Shown piece by piece: positions 25,888 to 35,181 of a stretch of DNA of 64,000 nt. Position 1 is the stretch's first letter, and each line of letters starts with the position of its first letter. The notes under the pieces are model-generated. The model was not told the origin of the DNA, ran no database searches, and was given only the letters and a program-made list of their open reading frames with translations. Made by a program: the position numbers and the translations under genes. The stretch covers positions 33,936-97,935 of the forward strand of contig NZ_WWCJ01000019.1 of NCBI RefSeq assembly GCF_009857475.1, written 5' to 3'. This DNA is from Pseudoduganella guangdongensis. GTDB lineage: Bacteria > Pseudomonadota > Gammaproteobacteria > Burkholderiales > Burkholderiaceae_D.

Positions 25888-26745
25888 TTACAGCGCGTTG
25901 AGCGGGATTTTGAGGTAGCGCACGCCGTTCTCTTCTGCTTCCGGCAGGTGGCCGGCACTGAGGTTGACCTGGATGGCGGGCAGGATCAGTACCGGCATTT
26001 GCAGCGTGGCGTCGCGCTGGCTGCGCATGGCGACGAACTCTTCTTCCGTGACGCCGTCGCGGATGTGGATGTTGCCGGCGCGTTGTTCGCCAACCGTGAC
26101 TTCCCAGCGCGGCTCGCGCCCCGCCGGCGGGTAGTCGTGGCACATGAACAGGCGGGTTTCCGCCGGCAGGGCCAGCAGGCGGCGTACGGATTTATACAAG
26201 TCGCTGGCGCAGCCGCCGGGGAAGTCGCAGCGCGCGCTGCCGACGTCGGGCATGAACATGGTGTCGCCGACGAAGACCGCATCCCCCACCTGGTAGGCCA
26301 TGTCGGCCGGCGTATGGCCCGGCACGTGCAGGGCGCGCGCTTCCAGCTTGCCGATCATGAAGACTTCGTCGGCCTGGAACAGGTGGCCGAACTGCGATCC
26401 GTCTTCCCTCTCTTCCTTGCGGTTGAAAATGGCGGCAAATGCGTGCTGCACTTTGCAAATGCCGGCGCCAATGCCGATCCGTCCGCCCAGCTTTTCCTGC
26501 AGGTAGGGCGCGGCCGACAGGTGGTCGGCGTGGGCGTGCGTTTCCAGCAGCCAGCGGACGTTCAAGCGGTGCTCGCGTACGAAGGCGATCAGCTTGTCGG
26601 CGGCGACCGTGGCGGTGCGGCCCGACTTGGGGTCGTAATCGAGCACCGAGTCGACAATTGCGCAATCGCTGCCGTCTGCTTCATACACCACATAGCTGAC
26701 GGTCGAGGTATTGGGGTCGTAAAAACCCTGGATCTGAGGCTTCAT
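25888..26745 (-). CDS. MBL-fold hydrolase of the persulfide dioxygenase (ETHE1/Blh) type
   Basis: 285 aa, cytoplasmic. The metallo-beta-lactamase motif ETH70AH72AD74H75L is present, then GHTPADM, GDTMFMPDVGSARCDFPGG and MCHDYPP, which together are characteristic of ETHE1-like persulfide dioxygenases and Blh proteins rather than glyoxalase II. Such enzymes oxidise glutathione persulfide to sulfite with a single iron. No rhodanese, sulfite exporter or BigR regulator is adjacent, so the sulfide-detoxification setting is not confirmed here. Confidence 0.88.
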   Translation of the reverse strand: MKPQIQGFYDPNTSTVSYVVYEADGSDCAIVDSVLDYDPKSGRTATVAADKLIAFVREHRLNVRWLLETHAHADHLSAAPYLQEKLGGRIGIGAGICKVQHAFAAIFNRKEEREDGSQFGHLFQADEVFMIGKLEARALHVPGHTPADMAYQVGDAVFVGDTMFMPDVGSARCDFPGGCASDLYKSVRRLLALPAETRLFMCHDYPPAGREPRWEVTVGEQRAGNIHIRDGVTEEEFVAMRSQRDATLQMPVLILPAIQVNLSAGHLPEAEENGVRYLKIPLNAL

Positions 26746-26776
26746 AGCAAATTAGTAGGTTGGACCAAGCGCTGCC

Positions 26777-26782
26777 ATTATA
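26777..26782 (-). promoter_or_regulatory. Consensus -10 box for the MBL hydrolase gene
   Basis: TATAAT on the minus strand, about 32 bases upstream of the ATG at 26745. No clear -35 is present at 16-18 bases, which may mean activator dependence. Confidence 0.42.
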
Positions 26783-26897
26783 AAGAATCCTGATAAGGCG
26801 GGTGGGGCTTATGCGTTTTATGCTGTAAGCGTCGGGTGCGCGCGGCAATCCTGTCGCCATGCTAAGATTTTCGGGCAGTGCTGCGGAAGGAGTGTTC

Positions 26898-28811
26898 ATG
26901 CGCATCGCATGCAGTGTACCGTTGTTGGGACTGGCAGTCGGCGGCGCGGCCCTGGCCTCCGGGGACGCGGCTGTGCCGGACAACTTTGCCAACATGTCGC
27001 TGGAAGAGCTGAGCGATGTGCGCGTGGTGTCGGTGTCCAAGCGCGAGGAGCGGCTGGGTGATGCGGCAGCTTCGATCTTCGTCATCACGGCCGAGGACTT
27101 GCGCCGCGCCGGCGCGCGCAGCTTGCCCGAAGCCTTGCGCCTTGCGCCCAACCTGCATGTTGCGGCGGCGCCGGGCGGCACCTACGCGATCACGGCGCGC
27201 GGTTTTTCCGGCAATGGCACCAATAAGCAGCTGGTCATGATCGACGGCCGTTCGATCTATTCGCCCCTGTTCTCGGGCGTGTTTTGGGACGCGCAATACC
27301 TGCCCATGGACTCGATCGAGCGGATCGAGGTGGTCAGCGGCCCAGGCGGCACGCTGTGGGGCACCAATGCCATGAATGGCGTGATCAATATCATCACCAA
27401 GCCGGCGGCGGCCATGGCGGGCAGCGCGCTGGATGCGAGCTGGGGCCGGCTGCAATCGGGCCTTGCCTTCAGCCACGGGGCTGGGGCCGACGGAGGCGCC
27501 TGGCGCGCTTACGCCATGGACTACGCCATGCCCACCGGCGCCCGCCTGAATGGGCGCAAGCTGGGCGATGGCTGGCACTTTGCGCAGGCGGGTTTGCGCC
27601 GCGACTGGCAGTGGGGGCGCGATGCCTTTACGCTGCAGGGCGATATCTACCGCAGCAACAAGGGACAGGTCGCAACCCGCGAGATCCCGCGGCCGCCGCA
27701 GGCGCACCTGCGCGGCGCGAACCTGCTGGCGCATTGGACCCGTCAGTTGCAGGACGGCGGCAGCTGGAGCCTGCTGGCCTATCTGGATCATACCGAGCGC
27801 GAACACACCGGCACCTTCCATGACACCCTCAACGTGCTGGATGTGCAGGGCACGTATAACCTGCCGCAGTTCGGCCGCCATGCATTGGCGCTTGGGGCCG
27901 GCTACCGTTTTGCGCGCGATAACGTCACCAATGTGAGCGGCATCGCCTTCCTGCCGCCCCGTGCGCGGCTGCGCTGGGGCAGCCTGTTTGCGCAGGATAC
28001 GGTGACCCTGTCCGACCAGTTCAATCTGATCGCAGGCCTGCGGCTGGAGCGCAACGCCTATACCGGCACCGAGTTCCTGCCCAACCTGCGCCTGGCGTGG
28101 AAGCCGGCGGACGATGCGCTGTTGTGGACGTCCCTGTCGCGCACCGTGCGCGCACCGACCCGCCTCGACCGCGACACCTATATAGTGCAGGGCGCGTTAA
28201 GCCTGCGCGCCGGGCCGCACTTCGAATCGGAGGTGGCGCGGGTGCTGGAGCTGGGCTATCGGCAGCAACTGGGGAGTCGCGCCAGCTACTCCGTCACGCT
28301 CTTCGGTGCGCGCTACGACCGTTTGCGCACGGTGACGGCGGTGCGCCTGCCGACGCTGTTTACCATCACCAACGATATGGAAGGCAAAACGCGCGGCGTG
28401 GAGGCATGGGGCAACCTGCAGCTGGCGCCGGACTGGCGGCTGGGCGCGGGCTTCACCGCCATGCATGAAAAATTCAAAATGAAGCCGGGCGTGCTCGACA
28501 TCGCCAATTCGACGCGCGAAAACTTCGACCCCACCCACACGGCCCGCCTGCGTTCATCCTGGTCGCTGGCGGAGGGGCGCGACCTGGATGTGACCGTGCG
28601 CCGCGTCGGCCGCCTGCGCCACACGGAAATTCCGGCCTACACGGCGCTCGACCTGAACCTGAATTGGCGCCTGCGGCCCGGCCTGGACCTGCAATTCGGC
28701 GCCAGCAATGCGCTGGACCGCGACCACGAGGAAACGCCCGGTACCCAGGTCAGCAGCCCGCGACTGTCGCTTGGACGCGGCGTTTATGTGCGGGTCATAA
28801 GCCGCTTCTAA
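26898..28811 (+). CDS. TonB-dependent outer-membrane receptor
   Basis: 637 aa from the ATG at 26898, preceded by GGAAGGAGTGTTC. A signal peptide is followed by a plug domain at ~35-150 (SLEELSDVRVVSVSKREER, GTLWGTNAMNGVINIITKP) and a 22-strand barrel ending in the terminal Phe (VISRF) required for outer-membrane assembly. The small plug and the LEELxxVxVxSVSKREE start resemble the TonB receptors sometimes found with metal-resistance genes. It is followed by a His/Cys-rich protein, a TolC lipoprotein and a multicopper oxidase, so copper or another metal complex is a plausible ligand; this is context only. Confidence 0.9.
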   Translation: MRIACSVPLLGLAVGGAALASGDAAVPDNFANMSLEELSDVRVVSVSKREERLGDAAASIFVITAEDLRRAGARSLPEALRLAPNLHVAAAPGGTYAITARGFSGNGTNKQLVMIDGRSIYSPLFSGVFWDAQYLPMDSIERIEVVSGPGGTLWGTNAMNGVINIITKPAAAMAGSALDASWGRLQSGLAFSHGAGADGGAWRAYAMDYAMPTGARLNGRKLGDGWHFAQAGLRRDWQWGRDAFTLQGDIYRSNKGQVATREIPRPPQAHLRGANLLAHWTRQLQDGGSWSLLAYLDHTEREHTGTFHDTLNVLDVQGTYNLPQFGRHALALGAGYRFARDNVTNVSGIAFLPPRARLRWGSLFAQDTVTLSDQFNLIAGLRLERNAYTGTEFLPNLRLAWKPADDALLWTSLSRTVRAPTRLDRDTYIVQGALSLRAGPHFESEVARVLELGYRQQLGSRASYSVTLFGARYDRLRTVTAVRLPTLFTITNDMEGKTRGVEAWGNLQLAPDWRLGAGFTAMHEKFKMKPGVLDIANSTRENFDPTHTARLRSSWSLAEGRDLDVTVRRVGRLRHTEIPAYTALDLNLNWRLRPGLDLQFGASNALDRDHEETPGTQVSSPRLSLGRGVYVRVISRF

Positions 28812-28818
28812 GGCTGCC

Positions 28819-29184
28819 ATGTTAATATCGCAGCCCATGAATTCCATGATCCGTGTCATTGTGCTTTGGCTGATGCTGGTGGCCGTGCCTTTCCAGGCCG
28901 TGGCCGCTGCCGGCATGCAGCTATGCGGCGTCGCATTGCCGGCGCCGCAGGCCAGCGCGCACGATCATGCCGCCATGCAGGCGGACAGCCATCACGATTG
29001 CGGCACCAGTGCAAAATGCTCCAGCATGGGCGATTGCTGTCTGGGCGCCGCGCTGGCGTATGCCACGCCGCAGGCGGCCACGGCGCCGCAGCCGGGCACG
29101 CGTTTGCGCTTGTCGGACCCCGCGCCGCCATCGCCGGTGGACCTGGCGCTTCCCAAGCGACCGCCCCGAGCAACCTTTGCCTGA
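28819..29184 (+). CDS. Small exported His/Cys/Met-rich protein, probably metal-binding
   Basis: 121 aa with a signal peptide (MIRVIVLWLMLVAVPFQAVA). The mature part holds Met, His and Cys clusters: MQLCGV, HDHAAMQADSHHDC, and KCSSMGDCC. This composition suits soft-metal (copper) binding. The C-terminal part is Pro-rich and unstructured. It begins 8 bases after the TonB receptor stop, with AAGG as a weak ribosome site. Later ATGs at 28837 and 28846 would shorten only the signal peptide. Confidence 0.7.
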   Translation: MLISQPMNSMIRVIVLWLMLVAVPFQAVAAAGMQLCGVALPAPQASAHDHAAMQADSHHDCGTSAKCSSMGDCCLGAALAYATPQAATAPQPGTRLRLSDPAPPSPVDLALPKRPPRATFA

Positions 29185-29256
29185 TCAGCGCCGGCCCTTG
29201 CGGACCGGCATATCCTGCATCCCCGCGCAGGACGACCTTGCATTGGAAATCACATC

Positions 29257-30639
29257 ATGAATCAAGCATTCAAGCTGGCGGCCGTTGCCGCCACGGCGGT
29301 GTTGCTGTCCGGATGCGCCACGTTTTCGAACGATGGCGGCTTCGGCGCAGTGGCGCAAGCCACCAAGACCCGCAGCGGCGCCGAGACGCGCATGCTGCGC
29401 AACGAAGAGGACCAGCGCGCGCTGGAAGCGCAACTGCGCCAACTGCTGGCCGAGCCGCTCACTGCCGACGCGGCGGTGCAGGTTGCGCTGCTGAATAATC
29501 GCAGCCTGCAGGCACGCTATTGGGACCTGGGCGTCGCCGAGGCGGAACTGGTGCAGGCGGGCCGCATGGCCAATCCCGGCTTCAGCTTCAAGCGCAGCCA
29601 CGGCGGCGGCGACGTCGCCATTGAGCGCACCCTCAGCATGAATTTCATCCAGCTGCTCACCATTCCGCTGGCCAGCCGCATCGAGGCGCAGCGCTTCGAG
29701 CAGGTCAAGCTGGAGCTGGCCGGCGAAGCGGTCGCCATGGCGCACCAGGCGCGCCTGGCGTGGATCGAGGCGGTGGCCGCGCAGCAGGGCGTGGAGTACG
29801 CCCAGCAGATCAGCGATGCCGCCGAAGCGAGCGGCGAGTTGGCCAAGCGCATGCATGCGGCCGGCAACTGGAGCAAATACGATGCGGCCCGCGAGCAGGC
29901 CTTCCACGCCGACGCCATGGCCGACGTGGCACGCGCGCGCAAGGCGGCCACTGCCAGCCGCGAGAAGCTGGCGCGCCTGTTGGGCATGCCGGCCGCCGCC
30001 GCGCCGGGCGCCGCAGCGGAGGGGCAGGCCCTCGCTTTCCGCCTGCCGGCGCGCCTGCCCGAGCTGCCTGCCGCGCAGCGCAGCGTGGCCGATGCCGAGT
30101 CCCTGGCCATGCGCGATCGGCTGGATGTGCAGGCGGCCCGCAAATCCGCCCAGCACACCGCCGATGCACTGGGCCTGACGCGCACCACGCGCTTCATCAA
30201 TGTGCTGGAACTGAGCGGCATCCGCGAACGCGAGGGCGACCACCGCTCGCGCGGCTATGAGATCTCGCTGGAAGTTCCGCTGTTCGACTGGGGTGGTGCG
30301 CGCGTCGCGCATGCCCAGGCGACCTATATGCAGTCGCTCAACTTGCTCGCCGCCGCAGCCAACAACGCCCGTAGCGAAGCACGCGAGAGCCATGAGGACT
30401 ACCTGGCCTCCTATGCGCTGGCCAAGCATTATCGCGACGTTGTCATCCCCCTGCGCAAAAAGGTCTCGGAGGAGACCCTGCTGCGCTACAACGGCATGCT
30501 GCTGTCCGTGTTCGAGCTTTTGGCCGACGCGCGCGAACAGACCGCCGCCGTCAACAACTACATTACCGCGCTGAAGGAATTCTGGATCGCGGACGCCAAC
30601 CTGGATGCCGCGATCGGTGGTAAAGGAGTACAGCAATGA
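29257..30639 (+). CDS. TolC family outer-membrane efflux lipoprotein
   Basis: 460 aa. The lipobox LLSGC gives an acylated Cys at residue 20. Two outer-membrane efflux (OEP) repeats follow, with the long alternating helices typical of TolC/CusC channels (YWDLGVAEAELVQAGRMANP; later EVPLFDWGGARVAHAQATY). It should form the outer-membrane duct of a tripartite pump or stand alone in a metal-resistance operon. No RND or MFP gene is adjacent. Its stop overlaps the ATG of the multicopper oxidase (ATGA), showing the two are co-translated. Confidence 0.9.
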   Translation: MNQAFKLAAVAATAVLLSGCATFSNDGGFGAVAQATKTRSGAETRMLRNEEDQRALEAQLRQLLAEPLTADAAVQVALLNNRSLQARYWDLGVAEAELVQAGRMANPGFSFKRSHGGGDVAIERTLSMNFIQLLTIPLASRIEAQRFEQVKLELAGEAVAMAHQARLAWIEAVAAQQGVEYAQQISDAAEASGELAKRMHAAGNWSKYDAAREQAFHADAMADVARARKAATASREKLARLLGMPAAAAPGAAAEGQALAFRLPARLPELPAAQRSVADAESLAMRDRLDVQAARKSAQHTADALGLTRTTRFINVLELSGIREREGDHRSRGYEISLEVPLFDWGGARVAHAQATYMQSLNLLAAAANNARSEARESHEDYLASYALAKHYRDVVIPLRKKVSEETLLRYNGMLLSVFELLADAREQTAAVNNYITALKEFWIADANLDAAIGGKGVQQ

Positions 30640-32027
30640 CGAATCCCGTGAACAAGCGCCGCTCCTTCCTGGCGAATGGCGCGGCAGCCCTGATTGGCGC
30701 CGGCCTGGTGAGCCGCGCCGGCGCCGCCGGCCTGCCGGAAGCCCCGCTGCAATCCAGTGCGAGCACCGCGCCGCCACTGATGCCGCCCAATGGCCGGCCG
30801 TACAACCCGGTCGTCACCCTGAACGGCTGGAGCCTGCCGTGGCGCATGAAGGACGGCGTCAAGGAGTTCCACCTGGTGGCCGAGCCGGTGGTGCGCGAGA
30901 TCGCGCCCGGCATGTATGCCAAGATGTGGGGCTACAACGGCCAGAGCCCGGGCCCGACCATTGAAGTGGTGGAGGGCGACCGCGTGCGCATCTTCGTCAC
31001 CAACAAGCTGCCCGAGCACACCAGCGTACACTGGCACGGCCAGATCCTGCCGAGCGGTATGGACGGGGTGTCTGGCCTGAGCCAGCCCTCCATCCAGCCG
31101 GGCAAGACCTTTGTCTACGAGTTCGTCGCCAGGCACGCGGGCACCTTCATGTACCATCCGCACGCGGACGAAATGGTGCAGATGGCCATGGGCATGATGG
31201 GCTTCTGGGTCACCCACCCGAAAGACCCGCGCCAGCACGCTGTCGACCGCGACTTTGTTTTCCTGCTTAGCTCATATGATATTGAGCCGGGCAGCATGGT
31301 CCCCAAGGTCAATACGATGACGGACTTTAATATCTGGACGTTCAACAGCCGCGCCTTCCCCGGCATCGATCCCTTGATCGTGCGCCAGGGCGACCGTGTG
31401 CGCATCCGCGCCGGCAACCTGACCATGACCAACCACCCGCTGCACATCCACGGCCACAAGTTCGAAGTGACCGGCACCGACGGCGGCTGGGTGCCGCCGA
31501 CCGCACGCTGGCCGGAGGTGACCACCGATGTGGCGGTGGGCCAGATGCGCGCCATTGAATTCATCGCCGACAACCCGGGCGACTGGGCCTTCCACTGCCA
31601 TAAATCGCACCACACCATGAACGCCATGGGGCACGACGTGCCGAACCTGATCGGCGTGGACCACAGCGGCATCGCGCAGAAGATCAACAAGCTGGTGCCG
31701 GGCTATATGGTCATGGGCGACAAGGGCGGCTCGATGGCGGGCATGGAAATGGAGATCCCGGAGAACACGCTGCCGATGATGACCGGGACCGGCCCTTACG
31801 GCGACCTGGAAATGGGCGGCATGTTTACCGTGATGAAGGTGCGCCCGGAGCAGAAGCGCGGCGACTATACCGATCCGGGCTGGTACAAGGCGCCCAAGGG
31901 CACCACGGCCTACGAGTGGACCGGCGAGCTGCCGCCAGCGGTCAACGCGCCGAACAAACCCGCGCCGGACGGCGTCAAACCGGTCGAGGTGATCCGCGAT
32001 AAGGATGGAGGCCACAAGCATCATTAA
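30636..32027 (+). CDS. Tat-exported multicopper oxidase
   Basis: 463 aa. The N-terminus has a twin-arginine signal (KRRSFLANGAAALIGAGL). All copper motifs are present: H132-W-H134, H174-P-H176, H267-P-L-H270-I-H272 and H320-C321-H-xxx-H326-xxxx-M331, giving the type 1 Cys with Met axial ligand and the trinuclear type 2/3 cluster. It should oxidise Cu(I) or phenolic substrates with oxygen in the periplasm. Met-rich segments near the end (SMAGMEMEI, GDLEMGGMFTVM) are usual in copper-handling oxidases. It overlaps TolC by ATGA and the ClC gene by 23 bases. Confidence 0.92.
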   Translation: MTNPVNKRRSFLANGAAALIGAGLVSRAGAAGLPEAPLQSSASTAPPLMPPNGRPYNPVVTLNGWSLPWRMKDGVKEFHLVAEPVVREIAPGMYAKMWGYNGQSPGPTIEVVEGDRVRIFVTNKLPEHTSVHWHGQILPSGMDGVSGLSQPSIQPGKTFVYEFVARHAGTFMYHPHADEMVQMAMGMMGFWVTHPKDPRQHAVDRDFVFLLSSYDIEPGSMVPKVNTMTDFNIWTFNSRAFPGIDPLIVRQGDRVRIRAGNLTMTNHPLHIHGHKFEVTGTDGGWVPPTARWPEVTTDVAVGQMRAIEFIADNPGDWAFHCHKSHHTMNAMGHDVPNLIGVDHSGIAQKINKLVPGYMVMGDKGGSMAGMEMEIPENTLPMMTGTGPYGDLEMGGMFTVMKVRPEQKRGDYTDPGWYKAPKGTTAYEWTGELPPAVNAPNKPAPDGVKPVEVIRDKDGGHKHH

Positions 32028-33246
32028 TCAACTGCGCTACCTTGCAAAATGGAGCCTTCTCGCCAGCCTGGTGGCAGTGCTGGCGGGCAGCGCTTCGGCC
32101 TTTTTCCTGGTAGCGCTGGATGTGGCAACGGCGTGGCGCGAGTCCTACCGGTGGATGGTGTGGCTGCTGCCGTTGGCCGGCTTTGCCGTCGGCTGGCTGT
32201 ACCTGCAGCTTGGGCGCGAGGTGGAAGCGGGCAACAACATGCTGATCGACGAGATCCACGATCCCAAGAAAGTGGTGCCGCTGCGCCTGGCGCCGCTGAT
32301 CTTGTGCAGCACCGTGGTGTCGCACCTGTTCGGCGCCTCCGTCGGGCGCGAAGGTACAGCCGTGCAGATGGGCGGCGCCCTGGCCGACCAGCTCACCCAC
32401 GTCTTCCGCCTGCGGCGCGAGGATCGCAGCCTAGTGTTGATGGCCGGCATCAGCGCCGGATTCGCATCCGTGTTCGGCACGCCGCTGGCGGGCGCGATCT
32501 TCGGGCTGGAAGTCCTGTTCGTTGGCCGCATGCGCATCACCGCGATCTATCCCTGCATGCTGGCGGCCTTGCTGGCCGACCAGGTGACGCGCTGGTGGGG
32601 CGTGGGGCATACCCATTTCCTATCCGCCCCGCTCGGCGCACCGGCTGGCCCGTTATGGCTGGCGTTGTGCGCCATCGTCGCGGCCGGCGTGGTGTTCGGC
32701 TTGACCGGACGCGCCTTCGCCACCGCTACCCACGGCCTGGCCGCATGGATGAAAGCGCGCATTGCCTACGCGCCGCTGCGGCCATTTATCGGCGGGGTGG
32801 CGATTGCAGTGTTTGTCGGCCTGGCCGGCGCGGTGGGCGGCGGCCTGGAGGTGCACCGCTATCTCGGCCTCGGCATCGGCCCGATGGTGGAAGCCTTCCG
32901 CGTGCCGCTCGACTGGTGGGACTGGCTTGGCAAATTCGTATTCACGGTCGGTTCGCTGGGAACCGGCTTCAAAGGCGGCGAGGTGACACCGCTGTTCTAT
33001 ATCGGCGCCACGCTGGGCAACGCCCTGGCGCCGCTGCTGCAGCAGCCCTTCGCCTTGCTGGCGGCGCTGGGCTTCGTGGCTGTCTTCGCGGGGGCGGCCA
33101 ACACGCCGCTGGCCTGTACGGTCATGGCCATGGAAATGTTTGGCCCGGAGATCGGCCCTTATGCGGCACTGGCCTGCGCGGCTGCCTATATGTTCTCCGG
33201 CCAGTCAGGCATTTACCGCGCCCAGCGCCGGGACGCCGCCCGCTAG
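32005..33246 (+). CDS. ClC family anion channel or antiporter
   Basis: 413 aa, about ten membrane helices. The ClC signatures are GASVGREGTAVQMGG (carrying the gating Glu of the GREGP loop) and GFKGGEVTPLFYIGA. The GREGT variant instead of GREGP recalls the fluoride-selective CLC-F clade, but I cannot separate the two by eye. It would move chloride or fluoride, probably against protons. It overlaps the multicopper oxidase by 23 bases, so it is part of that transcript; a charge-compensating or anion-resistance role is inference. Confidence 0.85.
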   Translation: MEATSIINQLRYLAKWSLLASLVAVLAGSASAFFLVALDVATAWRESYRWMVWLLPLAGFAVGWLYLQLGREVEAGNNMLIDEIHDPKKVVPLRLAPLILCSTVVSHLFGASVGREGTAVQMGGALADQLTHVFRLRREDRSLVLMAGISAGFASVFGTPLAGAIFGLEVLFVGRMRITAIYPCMLAALLADQVTRWWGVGHTHFLSAPLGAPAGPLWLALCAIVAAGVVFGLTGRAFATATHGLAAWMKARIAYAPLRPFIGGVAIAVFVGLAGAVGGGLEVHRYLGLGIGPMVEAFRVPLDWWDWLGKFVFTVGSLGTGFKGGEVTPLFYIGATLGNALAPLLQQPFALLAALGFVAVFAGAANTPLACTVMAMEMFGPEIGPYAALACAAAYMFSGQSGIYRAQRRDAAR

Positions 33247-33282
33247 GCTGAAATGGCGATTTGGCTATGCGCCGTGAAGCGC

Positions 33283-34065
33283 TCAGTGCGCCCTGCGTTT
33301 CAGTACTGTTAGCGCGGCCAGGCCGGCCAGCAGCATGGCGTACTGTCCCGGTTCGGGAATCGGCAGAGGGTCTCCGCCCACGGTGATGGCATCGAACGCC
33401 ATGCCGGTATCAAAGTCCTGGTCGGACCAGTTGGTCACGCCAAACTCCAGGCGGTACATGCCCTCGCTGGCAATGGTGTACTGCGCGCGCACCCAGCCGG
33501 TCCTGCCGCAGCCGGTATCGTAGCAGTCGTCGCCGTCGGGGCCGAGCGGCGTCCAGGTGGTCTCGCCTTCCACGATGGCGACCGGGTTGGGCGTCAACGT
33601 TGCCTGCGGGGCTGGCAGGTCGAACCCCGGCACGGCATTGCCGGCGGAGTTGGTGCGGGCTGTATACAGGATGGCGACCGGCGTATTGTCCTGGTTCAGC
33701 AGGCGCGCCCACGCGTAGTCCGCATAACCGGCACCGTCGGTCGTCACGTAATTGAACCGGAAGTCGAGCAGCGCGCCGCTGGCGGCGTTAAAGGCGAGCG
33801 AACGCAGAATGCTGCCATTGGCGTCTTCTCCGCCGGTGCCGACGCCGGGTAGCGAGGCTGCGGCGGAACTGCCGTAAGTGGAAATCCAGCCGTACGCGCT
33901 GCCGCCGCCGGGCGCCAGCGGCACCACGCCGTTCGCACCGGAGGTGCCGCAACTGCCGCTGCAAGTCCAACTGGCAGGAATGCCGCCATCAAAAGTGCCG
34001 GCCAGCGCCGGCGTTGTCAGCGTGAGCGCTGCCAGCGCGCTGAGGATGAGATTTCTTGTATGCAT
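33283..34065 (-). CDS. PEP-CTERM sorted exported protein (NF038132-like)
   Basis: 260 aa from the ATG at 34065. A signal peptide ends near ALAG. The body has the features of the NF038132 family: GGIPASWTCSGSCG, FNYVTTDGAGYADYAWARLL, GCGRTGWVRAQYTI and LEFGVTNWSDQDFDTGMAFD. The C-terminus is a PEP-CTERM sorting signal: PEPGQYAMLLAGLAAL followed by KRR. Exosortase would cut it and attach or release it at the surface. A 6-bp inverted repeat (GGAGAA...TTCTCC, 34081-34100) lies in the leader. The exosortase itself is not in this window. Confidence 0.85.
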   Translation of the reverse strand: MHTRNLILSALAALTLTTPALAGTFDGGIPASWTCSGSCGTSGANGVVPLAPGGGSAYGWISTYGSSAAASLPGVGTGGEDANGSILRSLAFNAASGALLDFRFNYVTTDGAGYADYAWARLLNQDNTPVAILYTARTNSAGNAVPGFDLPAPQATLTPNPVAIVEGETTWTPLGPDGDDCYDTGCGRTGWVRAQYTIASEGMYRLEFGVTNWSDQDFDTGMAFDAITVGGDPLPIPEPGQYAMLLAGLAALTVLKRRAH

Positions 34066-34214
34066 TTGACCACCCCGTATGGAGAACGCCCCCATTCTCC
34101 ACTGGTCTCACGCATTCACCGAAAGGCTTCCTCAATCGTGCTGGCAGGGCTCATAGCTGTTTCCCGGCGGCGAGCCAACAGTAGCCCAGCACCAGGCTGG
34201 CGCACGGAAGAGGG

Positions 34215-34745
34215 CTATCGAAATGCAGGGGAATCGCCGGGCCAGGTGGTGTCGGACAAGGGTTTGCCCTCGCAGCGAGAAGGATCAGACAATGCGCCGC
34301 TCGGCAGGCCACGGCAAGCCCAGATCGCGCTACCGTTGGAGCCACGATACTGGTCCCAGGCCCAGTCATGGTCGGCAACCGGCGCCGGGCCGGAAGGGTA
34401 GGTTTCGGCCCCGTAGACGCCAAAGGTGGTGCCGACGCCGATTTCCACATCGCTATGCCGGTTGGCCGCGACCGCCAATGCGACCACGCCCGCCGCCACG
34501 CCGACTGCCACCATGGTTTCGCGCTTCTTGATCACGTCCGGGCAAGCTGCCTCAGCCACGCCGCGCCGGCCCAACTCCATGCGCAAGGCGTTGGCAAAAT
34601 CCATGTCGGGCGCGCCGCTGACCAGGGTCTTGCACATTTCAAAGGGACTGGCGGCGGAGGGATTGGCGTAAAAACTCTGATGGCCGATGCCGGCACATGC
34701 GGTCAGCGAGATGGTAAGTACGGCGGCAGGAAGTACTGTCTTCAT
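34215..34745 (-). CDS. Putative lipoprotein of unknown function
   Basis: 176 aa from the ATG at 34745. The start MKTVLPAAVLTISLTAC is a lipoprotein signal with acylation at C17. A second hydrophobic run lies near 90-107 (MVAVGVAAGVVALAVAA). The rest is soluble with four further Cys. No domain recognised. The longer upstream reading adds 20 residues lacking signal character, so I reject it. A TATACT lies close upstream on the same strand as a possible -10. Confidence 0.65.
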   Translation of the reverse strand: MKTVLPAAVLTISLTACAGIGHQSFYANPSAASPFEMCKTLVSGAPDMDFANALRMELGRRGVAEAACPDVIKKRETMVAVGVAAGVVALAVAANRHSDVEIGVGTTFGVYGAETYPSGPAPVADHDWAWDQYRGSNGSAIWACRGLPSGALSDPSRCEGKPLSDTTWPGDSPAFR

Positions 34746-34856
34746 TGGAGCAGTATAACTCCCCCGACATCGGATAACTGCAAGAATTCGTGAGTATTGT
34801 GTCAACTAATTTGGTTAGACTTATGCGGGTGCGCACATCTACCAGGAGGGTTGAAA

Positions 34857-35132
34857 TTGCATCGATGCCCGAGTTGTCACAAGAAGACCATATCGATTTT
34901 TGAAAGTTTGTTTTACTACTCAAAACTGCCTGCGAAGTGTTCCAACTGTGGTGCCAGCGTTCGCCGCAAGATACGGCTGTCCGACTACCTGGTTGCGATT
35001 TACTTGCTTTCGATCCTTGCCGCGAGACGTTTCCTTCACGTCGACACGAACAACAACCTTGGAATATTCTTCGGAATTGCCATTGCGCTGTTCGCCCTAC
35101 AGCTCAAGCTGGTCAAATATGAAGTCGAATAA
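34857..35132 (+). CDS. Low-GC small zinc-ribbon membrane protein, TTG start
   Basis: 91 aa. I place the start at the TTG at 34857 because AGGAGGG (34844-34850) lies 6 bases before it; a longer reading from 34797 has no ribosome site. The protein starts with a zinc ribbon (CPSC then, 20 residues on, CSNC), then a basic segment and two hydrophobic helices (YLVAIYLLSILAA and GIFFGIAIALFALQL). By hand count the gene is about 47% G+C, well below its neighbours. It lies 49 bases from the 3' end of tRNA-Leu on the opposite strand, which suggests recent transfer. Function unknown. Confidence 0.6.
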   Translation: MHRCPSCHKKTISIFESLFYYSKLPAKCSNCGASVRRKIRLSDYLVAIYLLSILAARRFLHVDTNNNLGIFFGIAIALFALQLKLVKYEVE

Positions 35133-35181
35133 TGGAAGGGGTGCGAACTGGACCGGCGTGGCGTTACAGCCTGGCTTTTTT

